Shown here: in pieces, positions 18,348 through 25,997 of the stretch
How the letters are laid out: each line of letters starts with the position of its first letter
How positions within the stretch are numbered: the stretch's first letter is position 1
Source: Mesorhizobium sp. WSM3862
GTDB taxonomy: Bacteria; Pseudomonadota; Alphaproteobacteria; Rhizobiales; Rhizobiaceae
DNA length: 64,000 nt
Assembly: GCF_002294985.1 (NCBI RefSeq)
Contig: NZ_NSGE01000005.1
Location: 139,001 to 203,000 of the forward strand
Direction of reading: 5' to 3'
Notes under the pieces: generated by a model
What the model was told of the DNA's origin: nothing
Seen by the model: the letters and a program-made list of their open reading frames with translations, nothing else
Database searches by the model: none
Position numbers and translations under genes: made by a program

Positions 18348-18418
18348 AGAGCAATTCCAAGAAAAGTGTGGAACGGTTGCTCGGCGACTTCGCCGTGGCC
18401 TTCCGTCCGGAATTGCGT
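18348..18418. repeat. palindromic intergenic repeat, interrupted copy
   Basis: AGAGCAATTCCAAGAAAAGTG opens and TCCGGAATTGCG closes this element; the ends are related to the repeat at 59043-59110 (AGAGCAATTCCAGG...CCTGGAATTGCG). Here the arms are separated by a longer centre that contains a small hairpin GGCGA-CT-TCGCC. The family resembles short palindromic repeats common in Mesorhizobium intergenic DNA (recognised by eye, not searched). Confidence 0.6.
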
Positions 18419-18461
18419 CGAACCTGGCTTGAAGGCGGCAATCCGCCCGCTACTTGACCCG

Positions 18462-18914
18462 TTACTTTACGATGAGGATGCTGGTGTTGCCCGGGCCGAA
18501 GGCCTCGACGAGCTGATAGAAGTCGGCCGCGGCATCGGGATGCAAACGCACGCAGCCATGCGAGGCTGGCCGGCCAAGATGCTTGATGGCATAGGTCGCA
18601 TGCACCGCATAGCCGCCGCTGAAGAAGACCGAATGCGGCATCGGTGCATTGTCGTATTTCTTCGAATACCACATCTCATGCATGCGGGTCGGCTTGAATG
18701 ACCCTGTCGGCGTGATGTGCCCCCTGTCGCCCGTCGACACTTTCCAGGTGAAGGTCGGCCGGCCGTCGACCGTGACTTCCATGATCTGCTGCGACAGCGA
18801 AACCCGGGCGACGAGCTGGTTGGCATGAGCGGCGTTGCTGCCGAAGAGCAAAGCCGCGCCGGTGAGCGCGGCGGCGGTGACGTGGATGAGCTTGGCTGAA
18901 ATGCCGGTATGCAT
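18462..18914 (-). CDS. L,D-transpeptidase (YkuD domain), exported
   Basis: 150 residues with a signal peptide ending near SNAAHA. The YkuD catalytic motif is complete: HATYAIKHLGRPASHGCVRL, where the His and Cys of SHGCVRL form the active site. It makes or remodels L,D cross-links in peptidoglycan or attaches lipoproteins in the periplasm. The protein is short for the family, essentially a bare catalytic domain without a LysM or peptidoglycan-binding module. Start ATG 18914 follows GAGGGA. It converges on the RND operon across the shared terminator. Confidence 0.9.
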   Translation of the reverse strand: MHTGISAKLIHVTAAALTGAALLFGSNAAHANQLVARVSLSQQIMEVTVDGRPTFTWKVSTGDRGHITPTGSFKPTRMHEMWYSKKYDNAPMPHSVFFSGGYAVHATYAIKHLGRPASHGCVRLHPDAAADFYQLVEAFGPGNTSILIVK

Positions 18915-19254
18915 GACGATCCCTCTCTCTTATGCCGGTCGGGCCGGCTGCAATTTCGATGGATCGTCTTATCGGGATCACCTGTTTCAGGCTCATTTCG
19001 CTTAATATGCGTTAATGTTTCGAATTCGTTTCTCTAAGTAAACGGCCTAATTCCAGAGAACACGCTCGCTTAGACCGGCTGCCGGCAATACCAAGCAGGC
19101 CGAAACCGGCGGGCAAAGCGTATATGGCTTTGATATGAAAGCCTTTCTCCGAATTTCGAAACCGAATTGCAACAAAGCGCGACTTGCGCGGCATGATGCG
19201 GATACAGGCCCGCAGCAATGTCGAGGTCACGGGAACAGACATCAGCAAACGAAA
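18915..19254. other. 340-bp stretch without a supported gene
   Basis: Contains the upstream region of the L,D-transpeptidase gene and comparatively AT-rich sequence around 19000-19040 with the 8-bp palindrome CGAATTCG. I see no coding potential comparable with the neighbours and no clear RNA gene. Confidence 0.5.
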
Positions 19255-19587
19255 ATGGGCAGGAAATCGAAAGTTCGCACCTGGTTTCTCAGGATCGGCG
19301 TCTCGGCAGTCATCCTCGGTGCTGTCGGCTCTGTCCCCGGGAACCCTGTGACGGCGCTTGGCGCCATGAATTCCGGCGAGGTTTCGACACTGCACACTGC
19401 ACTGTTCATCGCCACGGTCTGGATCATCTCCAGCCTGCGCGTCAACCGGCTGAGGGCCCTCTGGCGGGTCGGTCTTCGGCTGATAGGGATGCGCGGCCCC
19501 TCCGGCTACTTGCTGCCGAGAGGACCGAAGGCCCGCGCCGCAGCGGGGGGCTCCGTAAGCGGCGCGGGCGCTTCGGGAGTTTCCTGA
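19255..19587 (+). CDS. hypothetical small membrane protein
   Basis: A possible 110-residue protein from ATG 19255 with one predicted membrane segment (WFLRIGVSAVILGAVGSV) and a second hydrophobic stretch (LHTALFIATVWIISSL), ending in an Ala/Gly-rich tail. The upstream ribosome site is poor, and an in-frame ATG at 19135 would add 40 residues of low plausibility. No family is recognised. It is followed 33 bp later by another small hydrophobic protein gene on the same strand. Treat as tentative. Confidence 0.35.
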   Translation: MGRKSKVRTWFLRIGVSAVILGAVGSVPGNPVTALGAMNSGEVSTLHTALFIATVWIISSLRVNRLRALWRVGLRLIGMRGPSGYLLPRGPKARAAAGGSVSGAGASGVS

Positions 19588-19620
19588 AGCATCGACGACT
19601 ATCGAATTGGGGATTGAGTT

Positions 19621-19785
19621 ATGAAGACGAGATTTGCCGCTTCGGTGCTGTCCGCACTGCTTTATGCCCAGGGGCTGCTTGGCTTTGCCGCGCTTGCAAC
19701 GGTGCTGCTCAAGGAGCGCGCCCACGCCGAGATCGCCGCCAGCGCCGAATTGCCGTCTGGTCCCTCGATCCTCGTGGTGCGCTAG
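19621..19785 (+). CDS. hypothetical 54-residue single-span protein
   Basis: ATG 19621 to TAG 19785 encodes 54 residues: MKTRFAASVLSALLYAQ, a hydrophobic stretch GLLGFAALATVLL, then a short polar tail ending PSILVVR. It has the shape of a small inner-membrane or signal-anchored protein. Third-position GC is high, as in real genes here. Function unknown; it precedes, convergently, the atypical response regulator. Confidence 0.5.
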   Translation: MKTRFAASVLSALLYAQGLLGFAALATVLLKERAHAEIAASAELPSGPSILVVR

Positions 19786-19791
19786 GCACCG

Positions 19792-19834
19792 GCGTCGGAT
19801 CCAAAAGTGCGAAGCGGTTTTGGAAATCCGATGC
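19792..19834. repeat. REP-like imperfect palindrome
   Basis: GCGTCGGATCCAAAA and TTTTGGAAATCCGATGC form an imperfect inverted repeat around GTGCGAAGCGG. It lies between two convergent genes, the usual location of rhizobial REP-like elements, and may also act as a transcription or mRNA end. Confidence 0.55.
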
Positions 19835-19866
19835 AAGATCGAGGAAAAGACCTGGTGGCCCTCGCC

Positions 19867-20568
19867 TCAGTCGGTGCGCGGCGTCGGCGGATCGAACCGG
19901 TAACCGGCACCCCTGATCGTGGTGATGGTCTCCGTATCGAGCTTACGGCGCAGCCTCACGATGCGCGAATCGATCGAGCGGTCGAAAGCGTCGGCATTCT
20001 CGGCGGGCGCGGCGGCAATGATGTCGTCGCGCGTCAGCACCTTTCGCGGGCTCGCCAGAAACAATCTCAACAGCGCCACCTGCCCCGGCGACAGCTGATC
20101 CTCGGCGCCGGAACGATGCATGACCATGGCCGACCTCAAGTCGACGGTCGCATTCTCCAGCACGATCAGTTCCTGGGGGTTGCGGCCGCGCCGCGTCAGC
20201 AGGCGGCCGATGCGCGCCGCCAGCTCGCGCACATTGAGCGGGCTTTCGATCACGTCGGCTGCGCCGAGCTCCAGCGCCAGCACCTTGTCGACGAGATCGG
20301 CGGGCCGGCAGATCAGGATGAAGTCGCAGCCACCCTCGCCGCCCCCGCCTTGGCTACTATAGCGCTTGAGCAGTTCGCGCCCCTCCGCCTGGGTCACGTC
20401 GTCACCGACGACCACCACGTCGATGCCGCCTGCCGAAAGCAGCGACTCCGCCTCCCAGGGCTGGCGCGCCTGACGCACGTCGTGCCCCCGCCGCTCGAGA
20501 TGGTCGGCCAGGTCGCCGGCCACCACTTCGGCAACGGACACAAGCGCGACGACGGATCGTGCTGCCAT
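19867..20568 (-). CDS. OmpR-type response regulator with a degenerate receiver
   Basis: 233 residues: a receiver-like domain (1-125) and a C-terminal winged helix (from LSPGQVALLRLFLASPRKVLTRDDI to IRGAGYRFDPP). The receiver lacks every residue needed for phosphoryl transfer: the acidic pair is Ser-Val (11-12), the phospho-Asp position is Gly55 (VVVVGDD), and the conserved Lys is Ser109 (VIESPLN). It should therefore act without phosphorylation, by dimerisation or ligand binding. ATG 20568 is preceded by GGAGTGGAG. It diverges from a canonical response regulator gene, with which it may share control. Confidence 0.88.
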   Translation of the reverse strand: MAARSVVALVSVAEVVAGDLADHLERRGHDVRQARQPWEAESLLSAGGIDVVVVGDDVTQAEGRELLKRYSSQGGGGEGGCDFILICRPADLVDKVLALELGAADVIESPLNVRELAARIGRLLTRRGRNPQELIVLENATVDLRSAMVMHRSGAEDQLSPGQVALLRLFLASPRKVLTRDDIIAAAPAENADAFDRSIDSRIVRLRRKLDTETITTIRGAGYRFDPPTPRTD

Positions 20569-20661
20569 TTTCTCCACTCCGCCACGGACAACTCGAGATG
20601 AGCGCTGGACATCATGTTTATACCCAATCTACTTTCCGCTGAAAGCGGGAGCGAGACCATT

Positions 20662-21390
20662 GTGAAGGCGCGCATCATTGTCGTCGAGGACGAGCCGGAT
20701 CTGAGGGAAGCGGTCGCCGAGTATCTCGGCGCCAGCGGCTATGACGTTGCCACGGCCGAGAATGCCGCGGCGGCGCGCAGCCTGCTTGAGGCGCAACCCT
20801 TCCACCTCGCCATCCTCGACATCGCCATGCCCGGCGAGGACGGCCTGTCGCTCGGCCGCTGGCTGCGCTCCAAGACGCAGATCGGCATCATCTACGCCAC
20901 CGCCGCCGGCACCGCGCTCGACCGCATCGTCGGCCTGGAGCTCGGCGCCGACGACTACATCGTCAAGCCCTATGAGTTGCGCGAAGTGCTGGCAAGGGTC
21001 CGCAGTGTGCTGCGCCGCGTGCCGCAGCCGGTTGCCCCGCAGGCCGCCAAGACCGACGCTGGCACGCGCCGCTTCATGAATTTCGGCAGCTTCCAGGCCG
21101 ATTTCGACGGCAGGCTGGTGACCGGCGCCAATGGCGCGGTCATCGAGATGGCCAAGAGCGAGTTCGACGTGCTGGAAGTTTTCCTCACCCGCGCCAACCG
21201 GCTTCTGACGCGGGCGGCGATCTCGGAGGCGATCGGCTTCGTGGAAGACCCGGAATCGTCGCGCGCTGTCGACATCCGCATCATGCGTCTGAGAAAGAAG
21301 ATCGAGGCGGACCCCGCCAATCCGAAATTCCTGCGCACGGTGCGCGGCGAAGGCTACATCTTCTCGCTGCCGGCTGGCGACGGCAACTGA
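20662..21390 (+). CDS. OmpR family response regulator
   Basis: 242 residues with a canonical receiver (acidic VVEDEPD, phospho-Asp in LAILDIAMPG, Lys in YIVKPYELRE) and a C-terminal winged helix ending TVRGEGYIFSLP. The start is probably GTG 20662 (VKARIIVVED) with GGGAG ten bases upstream; an in-frame ATG at 20614 would add 16 residues. It is followed 148 bp later by a hybrid histidine kinase, its probable partner, and diverges from the degenerate regulator at 19867. Confidence 0.88.
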   Translation: MKARIIVVEDEPDLREAVAEYLGASGYDVATAENAAAARSLLEAQPFHLAILDIAMPGEDGLSLGRWLRSKTQIGIIYATAAGTALDRIVGLELGADDYIVKPYELREVLARVRSVLRRVPQPVAPQAAKTDAGTRRFMNFGSFQADFDGRLVTGANGAVIEMAKSEFDVLEVFLTRANRLLTRAAISEAIGFVEDPESSRAVDIRIMRLRKKIEADPANPKFLRTVRGEGYIFSLPAGDGN

Positions 21391-21538
21391 CTCCGGCGCC
21401 GCGCACCTTCCGGATACGCAATCGACGCTGTAGCATTCCGGTCCGGCGGCATGCCCCCAGAAAACCGTTGTCGATTTTCGGGCTTGTGTGCTGGATTTCA
21501 TGGTTTACCGATATGGCCCCGGAGATTGACGTTCGACG

Positions 21539-23638
21539 ATGACAGCTGAGGCCGCACGGACAGAGATGCACGGCTCCCGCCAGGGCGCCGCGATGGCGGC
21601 CGTCCATGTCGTTCGCCGCTTGCGCGAAGCGGGCGACTGGCAGCGCGAGATGGACAGCATACTGGAGGCACTGTGCCGTTCGTTGGACTGTCAGCGCGGC
21701 ATTCTCTTCCGTTTGCGCGAGTTGCCGGGCGAGGGCTTTGCCCAGTCCGTGGCTTCCTATTGGATCGACCCTGCTTTTGGCGGCGAGCTCGCATCGCCTA
21801 CCGTGATCATGCAGTCGATCATCAACTCCGATCCGCTCCTGGAGCAGTTGCAGGAGGATGAGCGCCAGGGCAAGGTCTTCGCCGGCCACACGCGCGACCT
21901 CGATGGTTTCCTGCGGGCCGATTTCGAGAAGCAGAACATAAAATCCTTCATTTCGGTGTCGGTCTTCGCCCACGGCCATCTCTGGGGCACTCTGGCGGTC
22001 AATGACTGCGCGGCCGAACGCGAATGGACGGACGAAGAGGAGGCGACGCTTCACATCATCGCGCTCGCCATCGGCGACGCCATTGAGCGCTCGCCCTCAG
22101 AGGCGCATGCCAGCGAGGTTATCCGCCGCACCATGCTGCAAGCTTCGCTCGACGCCATCATCGTCATCGACGAGGCCGGCTCCATCATCGAATTCAATCC
22201 GGCCGCCGAGAAGATGTTCGGCTTCAAGCGCAGCGACATCCTCGGCAAGGATCTGATCGACACGATCGTGCCGCATTATTACCGCAAGGGTTATTCGTCG
22301 GGCGCCGAGTACATGGCCGGACGGGGCGCGCCGATGGTTGGCCAGCGGCTGGAGACAGTGACCCAGAACGCGGCCGGCGAGATCTTTCCGATCGAGCTGA
22401 CCGCGACGGAGATGCGGGTTGCCGACCGCCGGCTCATCTTCGGCTCGATCCGCGACCTGCGCGAGAAGCTGCACGCCGAAGAAGAGATCAACCGCCAGCG
22501 CGAGAAGCTGCACCAGAATGAGAAGATGGCGGCAATGGGCTCGCTGCTCGCCGGCGTCTCGCATGAGCTCAACAACCCGCTGGCGGTTGTGGTCGCGCAA
22601 TCGACCCTGCTGCATGAATTCGCGGCCGACCCGCAGACCAAGGTGCGCGCCGAAAAGGTGCGCGCGGCCGCCGAACGCTGCGGGCGCATCGTCAAGAGCT
22701 TCCTGTCGATGGTGCGCCTGCATCCGACCGAGCAGGCCGAAACCGACCTCAACCAGGTGATGCGCTCGGCGCTCGAAGTGACCGCCTATGGTGCGCGCTC
22801 CAGCGGCATCATCATCGACACCGACTTCGCCAACGGCCCGCTGCTCGCCATGGCCGACGCCGACCATGTCACCCAGGTCGCGGCCAACTTCCTCATCAAC
22901 AGCCAACATGCGCTTGCCGGCATCACCGGCGAGCGGCGCATCAAGGTGCGGACCTTTCGCAGCGAGCGCGGCAATCCCGGCTTCTCGGTCGAGGACAACG
23001 GACCCGGCATTCCCGATGCGATCCGCTCACGCATCTTCGAATCCTACTTCACCACCAAGCCGGTCGGCGTCGGTACCGGCATCGGCCTGTCGATCTCGAA
23101 ATCGATTGTCGAGCGCCACAACGGCAACATCTGGTTCGAAGAGGTGCAGCCGCACGGCGCGCGCTTCGTCGTCCAGTTGCCGGCGATTGCCGGCAATGCG
23201 GCAAAGGCCGGCGAGGGTCCGGCGCGGTCGAGCGGGTTGCGCCATGCGCTGATCATCGACGACGAGCCCGACGTCGCCGCTTCGCTGTCCGACATATTGG
23301 AGCTCATGGGGCTCAAGTCGCGTCTCGTGCCAAGCTGGACGTCCGCCGGCGAGGTGCTGAGCGGGCAGATGCCGCCGGACATCGTGTTTTCCGACCTGCG
23401 CATGCCGGGCACCAGCGGCATATCGATCTACCGTGAATTGCTGGCCGAACGGCCGGGGCTGGCGCAGCGTTTCGTGCTGGTCACCGGCGACCTCATCGGC
23501 GCCAAGGCCGAGATTGAGGCACTGCCGCCGCAGCAGCGGCCGCAGATCCTGGAGAAGCCCTTCTCGACGCTCGACGTCCGCGGCATCCTTGCGACCGTTG
23601 CCGATGTCGCGGCGGCCGACAACGGCGCCGACATCTGA
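21539..23638 (+). CDS. GAF-PAS hybrid histidine kinase
   Basis: 699 residues, no membrane segment, so a cytoplasmic sensor. Order: GAF domain (about 35-182), PAS domain (about 195-305, DAIIVIDEAGSIIEFNPAAEKMFG), short coiled coil, HisKA with phospho-acceptor H342 in GVSHELNNPL, HATPase (N-box INSQHAL, G1 EDNGPGI, G2 GTGIGLSI) and a C-terminal receiver with D619 in IVFSDLRMPG. The fused receiver may feed back or relay phosphate. It follows a response regulator on the same strand. Ligands of GAF and PAS are unknown; no haem-ligating motif is evident. Confidence 0.92.
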   Translation: MTAEAARTEMHGSRQGAAMAAVHVVRRLREAGDWQREMDSILEALCRSLDCQRGILFRLRELPGEGFAQSVASYWIDPAFGGELASPTVIMQSIINSDPLLEQLQEDERQGKVFAGHTRDLDGFLRADFEKQNIKSFISVSVFAHGHLWGTLAVNDCAAEREWTDEEEATLHIIALAIGDAIERSPSEAHASEVIRRTMLQASLDAIIVIDEAGSIIEFNPAAEKMFGFKRSDILGKDLIDTIVPHYYRKGYSSGAEYMAGRGAPMVGQRLETVTQNAAGEIFPIELTATEMRVADRRLIFGSIRDLREKLHAEEEINRQREKLHQNEKMAAMGSLLAGVSHELNNPLAVVVAQSTLLHEFAADPQTKVRAEKVRAAAERCGRIVKSFLSMVRLHPTEQAETDLNQVMRSALEVTAYGARSSGIIIDTDFANGPLLAMADADHVTQVAANFLINSQHALAGITGERRIKVRTFRSERGNPGFSVEDNGPGIPDAIRSRIFESYFTTKPVGVGTGIGLSISKSIVERHNGNIWFEEVQPHGARFVVQLPAIAGNAAKAGEGPARSSGLRHALIIDDEPDVAASLSDILELMGLKSRLVPSWTSAGEVLSGQMPPDIVFSDLRMPGTSGISIYRELLAERPGLAQRFVLVTGDLIGAKAEIEALPPQQRPQILEKPFSTLDVRGILATVADVAAADNGADI

Positions 23639-23680
23639 AATCGCTCCCTCTGCGGCTTCACCTGGATATCGTCGGAGTCG

Positions 23681-23718
23681 AAAAAAGAGGCTCCCGACCG
23701 ACTTTGCGGCGGGAGCCT
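23681..23718 (-). terminator. rho-independent terminator of the 23751-24161 gene
   Basis: On the minus strand GGCTCCCG/CGGGAGCC forms an 8-bp stem followed by TCTTTTTT (complement of 23681-23688), 33 bp past the stop codon of the small membrane protein gene. Confidence 0.8.
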
Positions 23719-23750
23719 GACTGGAGCGCGGAGGGTGCGCTCAGGGGAGC

Positions 23751-24161
23751 CTAAAACACGTTCGGAGTATTGGTCAGCGGCGCGGCATTGGCGATCATGC
23801 GCACAGCTCGGGCCCGGTGCTGACCGGACTGCTCGGCAATGGCACGCAGGCATTCGGCGTTCTCGGCGCCCCAGCTCTGCCCTTTGCAGGCGAACTCGAC
23901 TTGCGACTGCGGCAGGCGCGCGGTTTTGAGCGTCGTCGGCGCGCCCTCCACGACATTGGCCGGAGGATTGATCGAGGCGAAAGCGGGACCCGCGGCTGGC
24001 GCAAGCACCATGCTGGCGAAGGCGGCAACGCCCAGCAGCATGAACATCGCCATCGGATGGTCGCTGGCGCGCTGGCGCAACGCCAGCTTCGGACGGCGAT
24101 CATTGCGCTCGGGACCGTAAGAGCGGCGGCTGGCATCGGCGATCCGAACTTTAGCAAACAT
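23751..24161 (-). CDS. hypothetical membrane-anchored protein with a Cys pair
   Basis: 136 residues from ATG 24161 (AAGGGAA upstream). A basic cytoplasmic N-terminus (about 35 residues rich in Arg/Lys) precedes one membrane span (MAMFMLLGVAAFASMVLA), then a periplasmic tail with two cysteines (FACKGQSWG and ECLRAI). The Cys pair could form a disulfide. No family is recognised with confidence. It has its own terminator downstream. Longer in-frame extensions upstream lack a plausible start. Confidence 0.6.
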   Translation of the reverse strand: MFAKVRIADASRRSYGPERNDRRPKLALRQRASDHPMAMFMLLGVAAFASMVLAPAAGPAFASINPPANVVEGAPTTLKTARLPQSQVEFACKGQSWGAENAECLRAIAEQSGQHRARAVRMIANAAPLTNTPNVF

Positions 24162-24533
24162 CGGCTGTTCCCTTTTCCTTGAAACGAACTTAACCGCACC
24201 ACGTAACAGGCGGATGATAGGGCGCGATGGCCCATGTAACAGGACTGAAACGGGGATCGCTTCTGTTCCTTTTGCTCCTGTCGGATGCGGCGGACTGTAA
24301 GCGACCTCACACAGGCGCAGAATTGGCATGGCTGTCGCGATCGTCCGATGCGCGAAGCGCGTCGAAACGGTGCCCTCACAAACTGCGGATCCGAAGCTGG
24401 AACCGCCGTTTTGCACTCCTGGTTAAGGCTCGGATTTTCCGGGATTTTCTCGGCTCGGATGACTGCAAGCCGGTCGCCATGATATTTCCATATTTTCACA
24501 AGCCATTGCATTTTAACGGAAAATGTGTTTTTA
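24162..24533. other. 372-bp gap without a supported gene
   Basis: Holds the promoter region of the small membrane protein gene and, at its right end, that of the Rieske oxygenase gene. The last 90 bases are markedly AT-richer than the flanks. An open frame from 24227 lacks a ribosome site and runs across the regulated promoter, so I do not call it. Confidence 0.5.
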
Positions 24534-24549
24534 TTGAACGAGCATTCAA
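24534..24549. promoter_or_regulatory. cluster operator, copy 1 (TTGAACGAGCATTCAA)
   Basis: One of three copies of TTGAAY-N4-ATTCAA in the amine cluster. This one ends 18 bp before the ATG of the Rieske oxygenase gene, placing it over or just after the transcription start, as expected for repression. The proposed binder is the BetI-like TetR protein at 32970-33656. Confidence 0.65.
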
Positions 24550-24567
24550 CAAAACGAGAGCATTTTC

Positions 24568-25770
24568 ATGAACCCGCACCTGCGTGACGTGGCGATCCCC
24601 AACGATTGGGACCGGCGGGGTTTGCCGGGGTGGAGTTACCACTCCAACGCCCTTCTCGAGCTTGAGAAGGAATACGTCTTCCGCAATCACTGGCAGATCG
24701 CCGGCCATGTCTCCGACGTGCCAAATCCGGGCGACTATCTGACGATGGACGTCATCGGCGAGCGGGCGCTGATCGTGCGCGGCAAGGACGGCGTCGTGCG
24801 TGCCTTCAACAACATGTGCCGTCATCGCGGCAGCCGCGTCGTCGCCGACAGCCAGGGCACCTGCAAGAACGCGCTGATCTGCCCGTTCCACGGCTGGGTC
24901 TACAATCTCGACGGCACGCTGCGGGGGGCTGCCCGTCCGCGCTCCTTCCCGGAACTCGACAAGACCGAGTTCGGGCTGATGCCGCTCGATCTCGAAGTCT
25001 GGATGGGCTTCATCTTCATCCGCTTCCGCAACGGTGGCCCGCAGCCTTCCGTGGCTGAACTCTTGAAGCCGATCGAGGCGGAGATCGCCCATTACAATGT
25101 TGCCGACATGGTGCCGTGCTTGGGCATCTGGACCCAGAAATCACCGGTCAACTGGAAATCGGTGCGCGACGTCGACAATGAGGGCTATCACGTTGCCATG
25201 GCGCATCCGGCGCTGCAGGACCTCTACGGCGCGACCTATTTCGACGAACCCTTCGTCAACGGCGTGTCGCGGTCCTTCGCCACCTACAACCCGCATGCCG
25301 GGCGGCGCTGGAGCGTCAACCAGTACATCAAAATAGCGCCCGAGCCGACGCACCTGCCGGAGCATCTGCGCAAAGCCTGGATCTATTACGGCATCTTCCC
25401 CAACAACGCGCTGTCGATCATGCCGGAATCGGTGCAGTTCTATCAGGAGTTCCCGCTGTCCACCGGCGAGACGCTGCTGCGCGGCGCGATCTACCGCTAC
25501 AAGGACGAGACGCGGGAGCAGGCGGCGGCGCGCTACCTTGCCTACCGCATCGACCGCGACACCATGAACGAGGATGTCCAGCTCTCCGTCTGGTCGAACG
25601 AATCCATGCTCTCCGAGGCGTTCGGGGGCTTCTACCTCTCCGACCTCGAATATGGCGTGCGCACCCACCACGACCATCTGCGCAGGCAGGTGCCGGTGCT
25701 GAACTTGGAGACCGCACCGGAGGAAAAGGACATGTGGGGATTGAACGACGCGCTGCGGTCGAGGGGGTGA
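24568..25770 (+). CDS. Rieske non-heme iron oxygenase, alpha subunit (quaternary-amine type)
   Basis: 400 residues. The Rieske [2Fe-2S] ligands are C84, H86, C105 and H108 (CRHRG...CPFHGW). The mononuclear iron site is DVDNEGYHVAMAH, with H208 and H213 and, at the bridging position normally held by Asp, Glu205. A bridging Glu is known from carnitine and glycine-betaine monooxygenases, so an N-demethylating or C-N-cleaving reaction on a methylated amine is plausible. No ferredoxin reductase gene lies nearby; electrons must come from a distant partner. The gene is a single transcription unit preceded by cluster operator 1. The substrate is not known. Confidence 0.88.
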   Translation: MNPHLRDVAIPNDWDRRGLPGWSYHSNALLELEKEYVFRNHWQIAGHVSDVPNPGDYLTMDVIGERALIVRGKDGVVRAFNNMCRHRGSRVVADSQGTCKNALICPFHGWVYNLDGTLRGAARPRSFPELDKTEFGLMPLDLEVWMGFIFIRFRNGGPQPSVAELLKPIEAEIAHYNVADMVPCLGIWTQKSPVNWKSVRDVDNEGYHVAMAHPALQDLYGATYFDEPFVNGVSRSFATYNPHAGRRWSVNQYIKIAPEPTHLPEHLRKAWIYYGIFPNNALSIMPESVQFYQEFPLSTGETLLRGAIYRYKDETREQAAARYLAYRIDRDTMNEDVQLSVWSNESMLSEAFGGFYLSDLEYGVRTHHDHLRRQVPVLNLETAPEEKDMWGLNDALRSRG

Positions 25771-25775
25771 GAGCG

Positions 25776-25802
25776 TTCTCTCCCCGTTCCACGGGGAGAG
25801 AA
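25776..25802. repeat. 12-bp perfect hairpin after the Rieske gene
   Basis: TTCTCTCCCCGT/ACGGGGAGAGAA with a 3-base loop begins six bases past the stop codon. It resembles one end of a rhizobial intergenic repeat whose other end (CGGGGAGAAGG) lies near 25980, and it could block read-through although it lacks a U-tract. Confidence 0.55.
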
Positions 25803-25803
25803 C

Positions 25804-25850
25804 TGTTACCTATGTATCCGGTTCAAAGTGTTACCCATCTATCGGCTGGA
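25804..25850. repeat. possible IS481-type terminus remnant
   Basis: Two imperfect direct repeats, TGTTACCTATGTATCCGG and TGTTACCCATCTATCGG, lie 25 bp apart. Tandem GTTACCYATSTATC-type repeats occur at ends of IS481-like elements. No transposase fragment follows, so this would be a solo end inside a repeat mosaic running to about 25990. Confidence 0.35.
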
Positions 25851-25997
25851 CAGCAGGCAGGTGAGGGGCAGCGCCGGCCTGCGGGGTTATACCTCCAACA
25901 GATGAAGCGCTGCAGGTCCGGCTGATCGTCGACCTCGGCGCCCCTCATCCGCCCTTCGGCACCTTCACCCTGCGGAACGGGGAGAAGGGAAAGGCCC

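Noticed and set aside
24227..24571. 114-codon open frame before the Rieske gene
   Set aside because: No ribosome site, runs through the operator and promoter, unusual composition.
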